Source: Clostridiaceae bacterium
GTDB taxonomy: Bacteria > Bacillota > Clostridia > Oscillospirales > QAMX01
DNA length: 37,329 bases
Direction of reading: 5' to 3'
Assembly (NCBI GenBank): GCA_018384365.1
Contig: JAHAYX010000019.1
Coordinates: forward strand, 1 to 37,329
Numbering within the stretch: the stretch's first letter is position 1; every line of letters starts with the position of its first letter. The notes beneath the pieces are model-generated. The model was not told where the DNA came from and made no database searches. It saw only the letters and a program-made list of their open reading frames with translations. Positions 18,745-25,904 of the stretch are shown in pieces. The translations under genes and the position numbers were made by a program.

Positions 18745-18784
18745 GAAAAAACGCCGGAGGCACGGCTGACTGTGCCTCCGGCGT
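18745..18784 (-). terminator. Terminator of the amidohydrolase gene
   Basis: A 13-bp perfect stem (ACGCCGGAGGCAC at 18751-18763 with its complement at 18772-18784), read on the minus strand, is followed by TTTTTT. It lies directly after the stop at 18792 and separates this gene from yunB. Confidence 0.92.
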
Positions 18785-18791
18785 GAGAAAT

Positions 18792-19964
18792 TCAGGATTT
18801 GAAAACAATTTTTCCGTCAATTGCAACCAATTGCACTCTGGAGAACAGATCAAACGGGTGGCGGTCATAGAGAACAAAGTCCGCATCCTTGCCGGGCGCA
18901 AGGGAGCCGACACGCTGTTCCAGTCCGGCGGTACGCGCTGCGGAAATTGTGATGGCAGCGAGTGCGTCCTGCTCCTTCATACCGTTTTTGCAGGCGAGCG
19001 CGGCACAAAGCATCAGATAGTTTTCGGGGATCACCTGATGGTCGGTACACAGCGCTGTTGTGATGCCGCATTCACGCAGTTTCCCGGGAGACGCGAAGGA
19101 AAGGTTGGAAAGCTCCGGCTTCGAGCGCGTTCCCAGTAATGGACCTGTGATGAGCCCCAGGAATGGATCGCCCAAACGGGAAAGCGGTTCCCGGATGAAG
19201 GCGGCTTCCGTTGCATGGACAATTGCAAAACGCAGATGATATTCCTGCGCAATCCGGACTGCCGTTGCAATGTCGTCCGCACGGTGCGCGTGAAAATGCG
19301 CGGGCAATTCGCCGTTGATTACAGGCAGGAGCGCCTCGCATTTCATATCAAAATCCGGCGGATCGCAATCTTCGTCCTCTTCGGCGCGCTGAAGCTTATC
19401 CTGATATTCCAGCGCTTTGGAGAGATTCTCCCGGATGATGGCGGCGGTCGCCATACGTGTCATAGGTGCGTCATCGTGATCGCCGTATTCATGCTTGGGG
19501 TTTTCGCCGAGTGCAAATTTCATGGCTGCCGGCGCCGCCAGAATACGGTCATCCAGCCAGGCACTGCCGCCAGTTTTGATGGCTGCAAACTGCCCGCCGA
19601 TCGGATTTCCACTGCCGGGACCGGTTACAACAGTCGTAACGCCGGCTTCCAGCGCCGTTTGGAAAGCCGGATCACGGGTATTGATGGCATCAATCGCGCG
19701 CAGCTGCGGGGTGGCAGGGTCGGAACCTTCGTTGGTATCGTCTCCCTCCATGCCAAGCGTTTCCTCCCAGATTCCGATGTGCGTGTGCGCGTCGATCAGG
19801 CCCGGCAGGAGATAGGAACCGGATGCGTCTATCACATCGCCGGTGTCCGGCGTATAGTCGGACATAGCGCCGATCTGCGTAACTACGCCATGCTCCGTTT
19901 TGACAAATCCACTGGGGATGGGCTCCCCCTCCATCGTATATACCCGTGCGTTGATAATGACCAT
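18792..19964 (-). CDS. Amidohydrolase (imidazolonepropionase-like family, substrate unknown)
   Basis: 390 residues of the metal-dependent amidohydrolase superfamily (TIM barrel between small beta-sandwich parts). The N-terminal sandwich leads to LPGLIDAHTHIG, the HxH metal site. Further candidates for metal ligands are the His in HFHAHRADD, the His in AIVHATEA and the Asp in TALCTDH. The C-terminus has the typical AARTAGLEQRVGSLAPGKDADFVLYD. A GPGSGNPIGGQ loop and a Glu/Asp-rich insert (EDEDCDPPDFD) are specific to this subgroup, whose substrate I do not know. I start at the second Met (19964), because GGAGG lies just ahead of it and would be coding if the ATG 24 nt upstream were used. It is transcribed alone between two terminators. 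Confidence 0.85.
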   Translation of the reverse strand: MVIINARVYTMEGEPIPSGFVKTEHGVVTQIGAMSDYTPDTGDVIDASGSYLLPGLIDAHTHIGIWEETLGMEGDDTNEGSDPATPQLRAIDAINTRDPAFQTALEAGVTTVVTGPGSGNPIGGQFAAIKTGGSAWLDDRILAAPAAMKFALGENPKHEYGDHDDAPMTRMATAAIIRENLSKALEYQDKLQRAEEDEDCDPPDFDMKCEALLPVINGELPAHFHAHRADDIATAVRIAQEYHLRFAIVHATEAAFIREPLSRLGDPFLGLITGPLLGTRSKPELSNLSFASPGKLRECGITTALCTDHQVIPENYLMLCAALACKNGMKEQDALAAITISAARTAGLEQRVGSLAPGKDADFVLYDRHPFDLFSRVQLVAIDGKIVFKS

Positions 19965-20023
19965 AAGACCTCCAGATTGGCTGCACAAATGCGCAGATTC
20001 TGTCTGCTTTGCAAATTTCGTAT

Positions 20024-20056
20024 GAAAAAATGGCCTCCTTCTCCCGGAAGGAGGCC
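20024..20056 (-). terminator. Terminator of the hup-rqcP-yabPQ-divIC-S1 cluster
   Basis: A 9-bp stem (GGCCTCCTT at 20032-20040 with AAGGAGGCC at 20048-20056) and a 7-nt loop are followed on the minus strand by TTTTTT, just after the S1-protein stop. Confidence 0.9.
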
Positions 20057-20080
20057 CGAAATATCAAAAGAGTTTGCTTT

Positions 20081-20500
20081 TCATCGTCTGCCGCGGCGCG
20101 AACCGGTTTTCCGGTCGTTATAGTGCTTCAGATCGGAGATACGGCTGTCGCTCGACTGCATGAATTCCTTCAGTTTATCTTCAAAAGTCATTTCCTCCGG
20201 CTGCGGCTTAGCCGGTGCTTTGCGCATAACAGGCTGTGCGGCAGGCTTTGCCGGACGAGGAGGCGGCGGAGTCGCTTTCTTAATGGAAAAACTGACGCGT
20301 CCATTTTCATCGACGTTTACAACTTTAACCTTCACTTGCTGGCCAATTTCCAAAACATCATGAATATCATTGACATACTGATATGAAATTTCAGAAATGT
20401 GCACCATGCCCACCGTATTATCGGCAAGCGTAACGAATGCGCCGTAGCGCGTAATCCCCGTGACTTTTCCTTCTGCAACAGTCCCCACGTCGATGGCCAT
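20081..20500 (-). CDS. yabR: S1 RNA-binding domain protein (YabR-like)
   Basis: 139 residues. The S1 domain takes up residues 1-75, with the classical G-x-V-x-x-I/L...GAFV...G-x-V-H-I-S-E pattern (EGKVTGITRYGAFVTL, GMVHISEIS) and the closing VKVKVVNVDENGRVSFSIKK. A proline-rich, basic linker (about 78-105) and a short C-terminal part ending in RRGRR follow; FEDKLKEFMQSSDSRISDLK is a conserved tail in this subgroup. The gene directly follows divIC, as yabR does in Bacillus. S1 proteins of this type bind RNA or the ribosome; the exact role is not established to my knowledge. ATG start with AGGAGG 12 nt upstream, a rather long spacing. Confidence 0.88.
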   Translation of the reverse strand: MAIDVGTVAEGKVTGITRYGAFVTLADNTVGMVHISEISYQYVNDIHDVLEIGQQVKVKVVNVDENGRVSFSIKKATPPPPRPAKPAAQPVMRKAPAKPQPEEMTFEDKLKEFMQSSDSRISDLKHYNDRKTGSRRGRR

Positions 20501-20541
20501 ATGTAAGGCTATCCTCCTATGTATTGGGCTTTTGCCCGTAT

Positions 20542-20823
20542 TTATTTGCCCGTGATATCAATAAAAACGCGCTCGCCTGGCAGAGCGTATCCAAGCTTCT
20601 GGCGGGCTATGTCAGCAATCTCGGCCTCGGTCAGCTCGGTTCCGGCTGATTCACGAAGCTGTTGATTGATAACCTGCTGTTCATAAATCTGTTCTTTCAT
20701 TGCGTCGATTTCATCCAGCTTCTTTGAAATCTGAGAACGGAGGCTGAAAAAATTAAACAGCGCATAAACAGCGAAAATCAGCAAAAATGTTTTAAGTATG
20801 AGATGAGATTTTTTCTTTTTCAT
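20542..20823 (-). CDS. divIC: Septum formation initiator DivIC (FtsB family)
   Basis: 93 residues with the DivIC/FtsB layout: a Lys-rich cytoplasmic start, one transmembrane helix (about 10-26), a coiled coil (about 28-60, ISKKLDEIDAMKEQIYEQQ), then EAEIADIARQKLGYALPGERVF, the conserved end of the family. DivIC forms a membrane complex with FtsL and DivIB/FtsQ that signals septal wall synthesis during division. The start overlaps the end of yabQ by 32 nt, with GGAGC as ribosome site. The position between yabQ and an S1 gene matches Bacillus. Confidence 0.92.
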   Translation of the reverse strand: MKKKKSHLILKTFLLIFAVYALFNFFSLRSQISKKLDEIDAMKEQIYEQQVINQQLRESAGTELTEAEIADIARQKLGYALPGERVFIDITGK

Positions 20824-21127
20824 GCTTGCTCCTTTGAGTCCTGCGCGCGCGTTTTACGCGTCCGAGCAGTAAAAAGATCCATGCGGCGCCCAATGCAAAG
20901 CCCAAAAGATGAAAAGCTCGCGGGTAACCTTGACAGATTGTCAGAAAAAATGTGGTGCCAATCGTTAAAGACAGGATAACAAACAGGAGATCCCACAGAA
21001 ATGCCGCTGCACGTCTGCCAAAAGAACGCAGCAGGACATAGAGCATACCAAGCGCCATGCCCGTTAACAGCGCAAGCAGAAACTGCACGCATTGTTCGGT
21101 CATCGGTACGTCAATCGGTATCTTCAT
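20792..21127 (-). CDS. yabQ: Spore cortex biosynthesis protein YabQ
   Basis: 111 residues with three predicted transmembrane helices (about 13-32, 40-62 and 70-87) and a basic tail. The pattern QFLLALLTGMALGMLYVLLR followed by LWDLLFVILS and RAFHLLGFALGA is that of YabQ. In Bacillus it is a sigma-E-controlled membrane protein of the forespore outer membrane required for spore cortex formation. The ATG overlaps the yabP stop (ATGA), so the two are coupled. Confidence 0.9.
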   Translation of the reverse strand: MKIPIDVPMTEQCVQFLLALLTGMALGMLYVLLRSFGRRAAAFLWDLLFVILSLTIGTTFFLTICQGYPRAFHLLGFALGAAWIFLLLGRVKRARRTQRSKHEKEKISSHT

Positions 21128-21405
21128 CCAAAGAGCTTGGAAAGGAATCCGCCGTGTCCCCGCATTTCTGCGGAATACGCAAGCGTATCAATCGTGCCCT
21201 CAATAGTCAGGTCGCCTTCCTCAACGGAAAGCCGCGCAATATGCAACTGTGTGCCGTGCACAGTCAGTTTTCCGCGCGACGTATACATGACGATTTCGCG
21301 GTCGTCGAAATTTTCTACGTCCTCCACACCGGAAACGGAGAGTTTGGCGCGGTTTTGCATGATGATATTGTGTGGGATCATTCCCCTGGTTTCCTCAGCC
21401 GGCAT
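21124..21405 (-). CDS. yabP: Sporulation protein YabP
   Basis: 93 residues, soluble, of the YabP/YqfC family. The visible family pattern is HNIIMQNRAKLSVSGVEDVENFDDREIVMYTSRGKLTVHGTQLHI, then LSVEEGDLTIEGTID. In Bacillus it is needed for sporulation and made under sigma-E control; its mechanism is unclear. The frame is open further upstream, but I start at ATG 21405, where AAAAGGGG lies 8 nt ahead and the protein length matches the family. A possible sigma-E promoter lies at 21437-21466. Confidence 0.92.
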   Translation of the reverse strand: MPAEETRGMIPHNIIMQNRAKLSVSGVEDVENFDDREIVMYTSRGKLTVHGTQLHIARLSVEEGDLTIEGTIDTLAYSAEMRGHGGFLSKLFG

Positions 21406-21436
21406 ATGCAGCACCCCTTTTACCTTGTGATACTGC

Positions 21437-21466
21437 AGTATATGAGAGAACGTCAGAGGTTTATTC
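21437..21466 (-). promoter_or_regulatory. Possible sigma-E promoter of yabP-yabQ
   Basis: Minus strand: GAATAAA (21460-21466), 15 nt, CATATACT (21437-21444). The -10 differs from CATACANT at one place and the -35 from KMATATT at two. Its location, starting inside the rqcP end and before yabP, fits the known sporulation control of these genes in Bacillus. Confidence 0.38.
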
Positions 21467-21706
21467 CGGAATTTCGCGGTACATGGCGGATGCCTCTGCC
21501 TTATTGGCGTGTTCGTCAATGGCAGTGACTTCGACCTTCAGGCGGCGGTTGCCATAGCCGATTTCAATCACGTCCCCCGGCTTCACCTGATAGGAAGCCT
21601 TTGCCTGACGGCCGTTTACTACAACGTGCTCATTGTCGCAGGCATCGTTTGCCACAGTGCGGCGCTTGATCAGGCGGGAAACCTTCAAATATTTATCCAG
21701 ACGCAT
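21461..21706 (-). CDS. rqcP: RqcP (YabO), S4-domain ribosome quality-control factor
   Basis: 81 residues forming a single S4 RNA-binding domain (MRLDKYLKVSRLIKRRTVANDACD at the start, VVVNGRQAKASYQVKPGDVIEIGYG, then a beta-strand end). This is the YabO/RqcP family, related to Hsp15. In Bacillus, RqcP works with RqcH on the 50S subunit to add C-terminal alanine tails to stalled nascent chains. It starts 3 nt after the hup stop. The ribosome site is weak, suggesting coupling to hup. Its place ahead of yabP-yabQ-divIC is conserved across Firmicutes. Confidence 0.94.
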   Translation of the reverse strand: MRLDKYLKVSRLIKRRTVANDACDNEHVVVNGRQAKASYQVKPGDVIEIGYGNRRLKVEVTAIDEHANKAEASAMYREIPE

Positions 21707-21709
21707 TTT

Positions 21710-21985
21710 TTACTTCGTAATGGCTGACTTCAGCACTTTACCGGGACGGAAAGCAACGGTTCGCGTTTCCGCCACATCAATTTGTTCGCCGGTACGCGGA
21801 TCGCGCCCGGTGTGTGCAGCGCGTGAACGTACTTCAAAACTGCCGAAACCGGAAAAAGCGACCTTTTCGCCTTTCGCAAGCGTTTCGACGGTGATATTGT
21901 TCATTTCGTTCAATATGCGCTCAATATCTTTGCGGGAAAATCCGACTTTTTCAGCAAGGATATCGATCATTTCGCTTCTGTTCAT
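21710..21985 (-). CDS. hup: DNA-binding protein HU
   Basis: 91 residues, full length for HU. N-terminal helices (MNRSEMIDILAEKVGFSRKDIERIL) form the dimer body, then comes the core FSGFGSFEVRSRAAHTGRDPRTGEQIDVAETRTVAFRPGK, containing the DNA-binding arm with the conserved R-P-G-K and GRDPRTG. HU binds DNA without sequence specificity, bends it and compacts the nucleoid. ATG start with AAAGGA 9 nt upstream. It heads the cluster to rqcP-yabP-yabQ-divIC-S1. I found TTGACA about 110 nt upstream but no convincing matching -10. Confidence 0.97.
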   Translation of the reverse strand: MNRSEMIDILAEKVGFSRKDIERILNEMNNITVETLAKGEKVAFSGFGSFEVRSRAAHTGRDPRTGEQIDVAETRTVAFRPGKVLKSAITK

Positions 21986-22130
21986 ACTTTTGCATCCTTT
22001 CGAGTTTTTTCAAGAGTACACGGATCTGATGTGCGCACACATACAAACCAAAGCGGTTTCAAGAAGCTGAACGATGTCAAGCAAAAGCCATCTCACCAAT
22101 GCCAATACAGCCTGAAACTGTTCCCAACTT

Positions 22131-22167
22131 AAAATTACCACAAATTAAGCATTTATGCAAGTGGTAA
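22131..22167 (-). terminator. Weak terminator after the SpoVB-type flippase gene
   Basis: TTACCAC (22135-22141) pairs with GTGGTAA (22161-22167), with an inner GCAT/ATGC helix and an adjoining TTTT on the minus strand. It is only 3 nt beyond the flippase stop codon, so the stem is close to the end of translation. Confidence 0.55.
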
Positions 22168-22169
22168 AA

Positions 22170-23774
22170 TCAAATTTCTTTCGGAAGTTTTAGGGTATTG
22201 GCTATTTTTTCCCCTTTTGGGAGCATCACGATATCCTCGCGGTAAAATCCGCGGACAGCAATCAGCGTTATGACATAGATTGCCGCACCGGCGCAGATCA
22301 TGCCAAGCGTGGCAAGCGTTACGCCGATGGCAGAGGAAAGCCACGGATAAAGCAGGAAGAGGAACACGCCCATCACGGCGGCGGCGAGCGCAGGCTTGAG
22401 AATGCTTCCCCACTTGCGCGGGGCAACCTGCGGACTGCGGATGATGATGACAAAATTGATCACCATGATTACCGCATAGCAGAGGACGGTTCCGATCGGC
22501 GCGCCGGCAATTCCGACGGATGGCAGGCCAATCAGGTAATAATTGACGGCCAATTTGATGACGGAACCGACCAACATACTGTAAAGTGCAACACGTTCCC
22601 GGCCCATTGCCTGTAAAATGGCGTTTGTGATGGAAACAAACGAGATAAAGACAGTCCCAAGTGTCAGCGTCTTTAGAAGCGGAGCTGCGACGGCAACGTC
22701 CTCACTGAACAGAAGTGAGAGGATCGGCTCTGTCAGCGAAAAAAGTCCGACGGCGCAGGGAAAAGCCATCAGAGAGACCAAACGGAGCGAGCTTTCCACC
22801 GTTCTGCGTGCCCGGTGTTCGTTTGCCTGGGCCACTGACGCGGCAATCATGGGGATTAAGCTGACCGTTACCGCCGCAATCAGCGTCTGCGGCAGATTCA
22901 TCATGGAAACGCACATGGTTTCATAAATGCCGTAGAGCGTGCTGGCCCCCTGCTCGGTGTAGCCGATTGTTTGCAGGCGGTTCTGGATGACATACATATC
23001 AATGAAGTTCGTCAGCGACATGATGCCGGAGGCAAACGTAATAGGAATGGCAATATTCCGAAGCTGCCGTCCGATTTCCCGGGTTGGCTTGGCGTTGCTG
23101 GGCGGGAGCTTTTGGATGGTTCGCGTGATTGCTTCGCGTATCAGCATATATGCCATTCCGGCAGCGGTGGATACCACAACGCCGAGAATGGTGGCGGCCG
23201 CCGCAATTTCCACGCTGTAACCCAGCCGAATGGCAATCAGCGCAAACGCATATCCGAAAATCAGGCGGGAAACCGCCTCGATTACCTGCGAGATTGCCGT
23301 GGGAACCATGTTTGACATACCCTGGTAATACCCACGGTAAGCGGAGACAACCGCACCGAAAAACAGCGCGGGGGCGAACATCATGACGGAATACAGCGCA
23401 CGCGTGTTTGGAATGGATTCTACAAAGGGCTTCGCAAAGGCAAACATGAGCACGCTCAGCGCGGCGCCCACAACGGCGGATGTGATCAGCGAAACGCGGA
23501 AAATCCGCTTGATTTCGCTGGTTCTGCCGAGCGCATTTGCTTCTGCCACCATACGGCTGACGGCAACGGGAATTCCAGCTGTTGCGATGGTCAGAAGAAA
23601 GGCATATGGCGTATAGGCCGTATTATAGATGCCCATCCCATCTCCGCCGATCAGATTTTTCAGCGGAATTTTGAAGATGGCACCAATCAGCTTGATGAGT
23701 ATATTGGCGAGCATCAGGATCAGAGCGCCCTCCAGGAAGCTCTGCTTTCGTGATTGGGTTCTGATTTTTCTCAA
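22170..23774 (-). CDS. spoVB: SpoVB/MurJ-type polysaccharide flippase (MOP superfamily)
   Basis: 534 residues with about 14 predicted transmembrane helices, of the multidrug/oligosaccharidyl-lipid/polysaccharide exporter superfamily. The start LEGALILMLANILIKLIGAIFKIPLKNLIGGDGMGIYNTAY is the signature of the SpoVB/YabM group; GYYQGMSNMVPTAISQVIEAVSRL follows near residue 150. Family members move lipid-linked precursors across the membrane; SpoVB is needed for spore cortex assembly and relatives include MurJ. TTG start with GGAGG 8 nt upstream. It begins 27 nt after the SAH-deaminase-like gene and is probably co-transcribed with it. Its neighbourhood next to hup-rqcP-yabP parallels the yabM-yabN-yabO order of Bacillus, but no MazG gene is present between them. 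Confidence 0.88.
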   Translation of the reverse strand: MRKIRTQSRKQSFLEGALILMLANILIKLIGAIFKIPLKNLIGGDGMGIYNTAYTPYAFLLTIATAGIPVAVSRMVAEANALGRTSEIKRIFRVSLITSAVVGAALSVLMFAFAKPFVESIPNTRALYSVMMFAPALFFGAVVSAYRGYYQGMSNMVPTAISQVIEAVSRLIFGYAFALIAIRLGYSVEIAAAATILGVVVSTAAGMAYMLIREAITRTIQKLPPSNAKPTREIGRQLRNIAIPITFASGIMSLTNFIDMYVIQNRLQTIGYTEQGASTLYGIYETMCVSMMNLPQTLIAAVTVSLIPMIAASVAQANEHRARRTVESSLRLVSLMAFPCAVGLFSLTEPILSLLFSEDVAVAAPLLKTLTLGTVFISFVSITNAILQAMGRERVALYSMLVGSVIKLAVNYYLIGLPSVGIAGAPIGTVLCYAVIMVINFVIIIRSPQVAPRKWGSILKPALAAAVMGVFLFLLYPWLSSAIGVTLATLGMICAGAAIYVITLIAVRGFYREDIVMLPKGEKIANTLKLPKEI

Positions 23775-23801
23775 TTGGGTTCCTCCCGGAAACCGGCACG
23801 G

Positions 23802-25094
23802 TCAGCCGCGAATAACAGGCACGGCAAGTGCCTCTGCCTCAGCAATTTCCTTCTGCAGGTCTGCCCGGACAAACTGGCGGTTCTCATACAAGATACGGCC
23901 ACGCACCATGGTCAGCTCGACATCAGAGCCGTGTGCGGCATATACGACGTTCGATATCACGTTGTAGCAGGGATGCAGGTGCGGCGCGGTGAAATCCAGC
24001 ATAACGATATCCGCGTCCAGTCCCGGCAGCAGGCGTCCGCAGGTATCGCCGTGCCCCAGTGCGACACTGCCGCCGACTGTGGCAAAGTAAAGCGCGTCGT
24101 AAGCGGAAAGCGCAGCGGCATTTCCGGTCAGATTCTTTTGAAGCAGCACAGAGAGCTTCATTTCCTCGAACATATCCAGGTTATTATTGGAGGCGACGCC
24201 GTCCGTTCCCAATGCAATATTGACGCCCGCCTCCTTCAGCTTGTAAAGCGGCGCAACACCGGAGGCAAGCTTCAGGTTGCTGACGGGACAGCTTGCGGCT
24301 GTGACGCCATATTCCTTCATAATAGCAATGTCCTCGTCTGTCAGATGCACGCAGTGCGCGGCAACGGCAGGATAGCGGAAAAGTCCGGCTTCCGCCAGTG
24401 CGGCAGCTGGCGTTTTTCCGAATTTACGGAGAGAAGATTCCACATCCTCCGCAGTTTCGGCCATGTGCATGGAGAATGGCAGCTGATAGGTATCCGCCAT
24501 GTTGTTTACCCAGGCCCAGACAGAGGGATTGGAGTTATGCACGGCATGAACGCCCGTGAAAACGGTGATCAGCGGATCCTCTGAGAAGGAACGGAGCAGT
24601 TCATAGGTTTCAGATATGGAACCGTCCTCCAGATTGAAGCCCTCCCCTGTCTCCAGAGGCACGTTGCCGACGTGTGCCCGGATACCCAGTTCGCTTGCGG
24701 CGCGGGCAATCTCCGGGGCGGAAAAATACATATCGCAGATTGCGGTTGTGCCGGAGGCAATGGCCTCCAGAATGCCCAGACGCGCGCAACGATAGACGAT
24801 TTCGTCGGTCAGGCGGGATTCCGCGGGAATGATGCTGTCAAACAGCCAGGATGTCAGGGTTTGATCATCGGCATAGCCGCGCAAGGCCGTCATGGCAATA
24901 TGGGTATGTGCGTTTACAAGCCCGGGAATCAGCACTTTCTCTTTTCCGCAGATGGTTTTCCGGGCCTCTTCTTCCGGCGCCTTCGTATCAACATAGGTGA
25001 TTTTATCGCCCGTAACCCCCAGGTATGCGTGCTCCAGCACGGGCTCGAGAGGGTTCATGGTAACAATGGTAATATCTTTAAAAAGTACGTCCAT
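23802..25094 (-). CDS. mtaD: 5-methylthioadenosine/S-adenosylhomocysteine deaminase-like amidohydrolase
   Basis: 430 residues of the amidohydrolase superfamily, ATZ/TRZ-MtaD branch. The metal site motifs are VNAHTHIAM (H63, H65), HMAET (His plus catalytic Glu), AHCVHL and LGTDGVASNNN with the catalytic Asp. The ALRGYADDQTLTSWLFDSIIPAE stretch is typical of MtaD. Known relatives deaminate methylthioadenosine or S-adenosylhomocysteine to inosyl products, feeding methyl-cycle salvage; others act on guanine or triazines, so the assignment rests on family resemblance. ATG start with CCGGAG 8 nt upstream. Together with the flippase gene it forms a minus-strand pair downstream of the zinc-ribbon gene. 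Confidence 0.8.
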   Translation of the reverse strand: MDVLFKDITIVTMNPLEPVLEHAYLGVTGDKITYVDTKAPEEEARKTICGKEKVLIPGLVNAHTHIAMTALRGYADDQTLTSWLFDSIIPAESRLTDEIVYRCARLGILEAIASGTTAICDMYFSAPEIARAASELGIRAHVGNVPLETGEGFNLEDGSISETYELLRSFSEDPLITVFTGVHAVHNSNPSVWAWVNNMADTYQLPFSMHMAETAEDVESSLRKFGKTPAAALAEAGLFRYPAVAAHCVHLTDEDIAIMKEYGVTAASCPVSNLKLASGVAPLYKLKEAGVNIALGTDGVASNNNLDMFEEMKLSVLLQKNLTGNAAALSAYDALYFATVGGSVALGHGDTCGRLLPGLDADIVMLDFTAPHLHPCYNVISNVVYAAHGSDVELTMVRGRILYENRQFVRADLQKEIAEAEALAVPVIRG

Positions 25095-25120
25095 ATATAA
25101 CTCCGGTGCTTCAAAATATG

Positions 25121-25150
25121 AAAAAGATAGGGGGATTATTCATCCCCCTA
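25121..25150 (-). terminator. Terminator of the zinc-ribbon protein gene
   Basis: A 9-bp stem (TAGGGGGAT at 25128-25136 with ATCCCCCTA at 25142-25150) and a 5-nt loop are followed by CTTTTTC on the minus strand. Confidence 0.85.
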
Positions 25151-25167
25151 AAATTGCATTCAGAAGA

Positions 25168-25755
25168 TTATGCGTTTTCTTCGCTTTTTTCCTCTTCTAC
25201 AGGCGCACAGCAGGGTTCCTCACAACAAGGTTCCCCAGCCGGTGTTTCCTCACAGCACGGTGCGGCTTCATTCTGCTCGCAGGTGCAGCCCTCCGGCTCT
25301 TCAAAGGCATCGCCATCACAGCAGCCATCGGCGGCAGGAACGGAAATTTCTGTGTCATCTTCGCAGCAGCATTCGCATTCGCGATCGATCTTGGCACCGC
25401 AGGAAGAACAATATGCCGCTTTTTTTCCGACATATTTTCCGCAGGCCGGGCAAACAAGGCCGGCCTTTGCTTTTTGCAGGGAATCACGGATATCGTCGAT
25501 CTCCGCCTTCTTTGCATCAATTTCCATCAGTGTTTCATCAATGGAATCAGCCGGAATTTCTATGCCGTTATGTACGGCATACAGCATTTTGCCCAGATTC
25601 TTGTAAGCACTTTCGATTTCGGAATTGAGTTCCACGATGCGCAGATTCAGCTTTGCCTGGTTCACAAGATCGGTTGCGACCTTACCGGCGCTTCTGCCGG
25701 CATCGACAGCGGATTCTTTTACCTTCATCAGAATTTCGCGTACTTTGGCATCCAT
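25168..25755 (-). CDS. Zinc-ribbon protein with coiled coil and cysteine/glutamate-rich tail
   Basis: 195 residues, soluble. Residues 1-97 are a helical, charged region (LVNQAKLNLRIVELNSEIESAYKNLGKMLY, then DAKKAEIDDIRDSL) likely to form a coiled coil. Residues 100-121 are a four-Cys zinc ribbon (C102, C105, C116, C119: CPAC...CSSC). The last 75 residues are an acidic tail with 14 more cysteines, mostly in pairs (CECCC, CCDG, CTCE, CCEE repeated). The N-terminal part plus ribbon resembles small zinc-ribbon proteins common in clostridia; the tail is unusual and might bind metal. I start at ATG 25755, where GGAG lies 11 nt upstream, rather than at an upstream frame extension. It has its own promoter (25845-25873) and terminator. 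Function unknown. Confidence 0.85.
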   Translation of the reverse strand: MDAKVREILMKVKESAVDAGRSAGKVATDLVNQAKLNLRIVELNSEIESAYKNLGKMLYAVHNGIEIPADSIDETLMEIDAKKAEIDDIRDSLQKAKAGLVCPACGKYVGKKAAYCSSCGAKIDRECECCCEDDTEISVPAADGCCDGDAFEEPEGCTCEQNEAAPCCEETPAGEPCCEEPCCAPVEEEKSEENA

Positions 25756-25844
25756 ATATTCACACACTCCTTTATGAAAAATCAGTCGGAAACACGCAGG
25801 TTGGAAACGGTTTTCCGGCACATTCCTGTACCTGTGACAACTTC

Positions 25845-25873
25845 ATTATATACCAAGTGAAAAACAATAGCAA
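25845..25873 (-). promoter_or_regulatory. Sigma-A promoter of the zinc-ribbon gene
   Basis: Minus strand: -35 TTGCTA (25868-25873) and -10 TATAAT (25845-25850) with a 17-nt spacer. The leader is about 85 nt long. Confidence 0.7.
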
Positions 25874-25904
25874 TACAGCGGAAAGTTAAACTTCAATGAA
25901 CAAA

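Noticed and set aside
21986-22130. TTGACA upstream of hup as a promoter
   Set aside because: No acceptable -10 box lies 16-18 nt from it, so I cannot call it a promoter.
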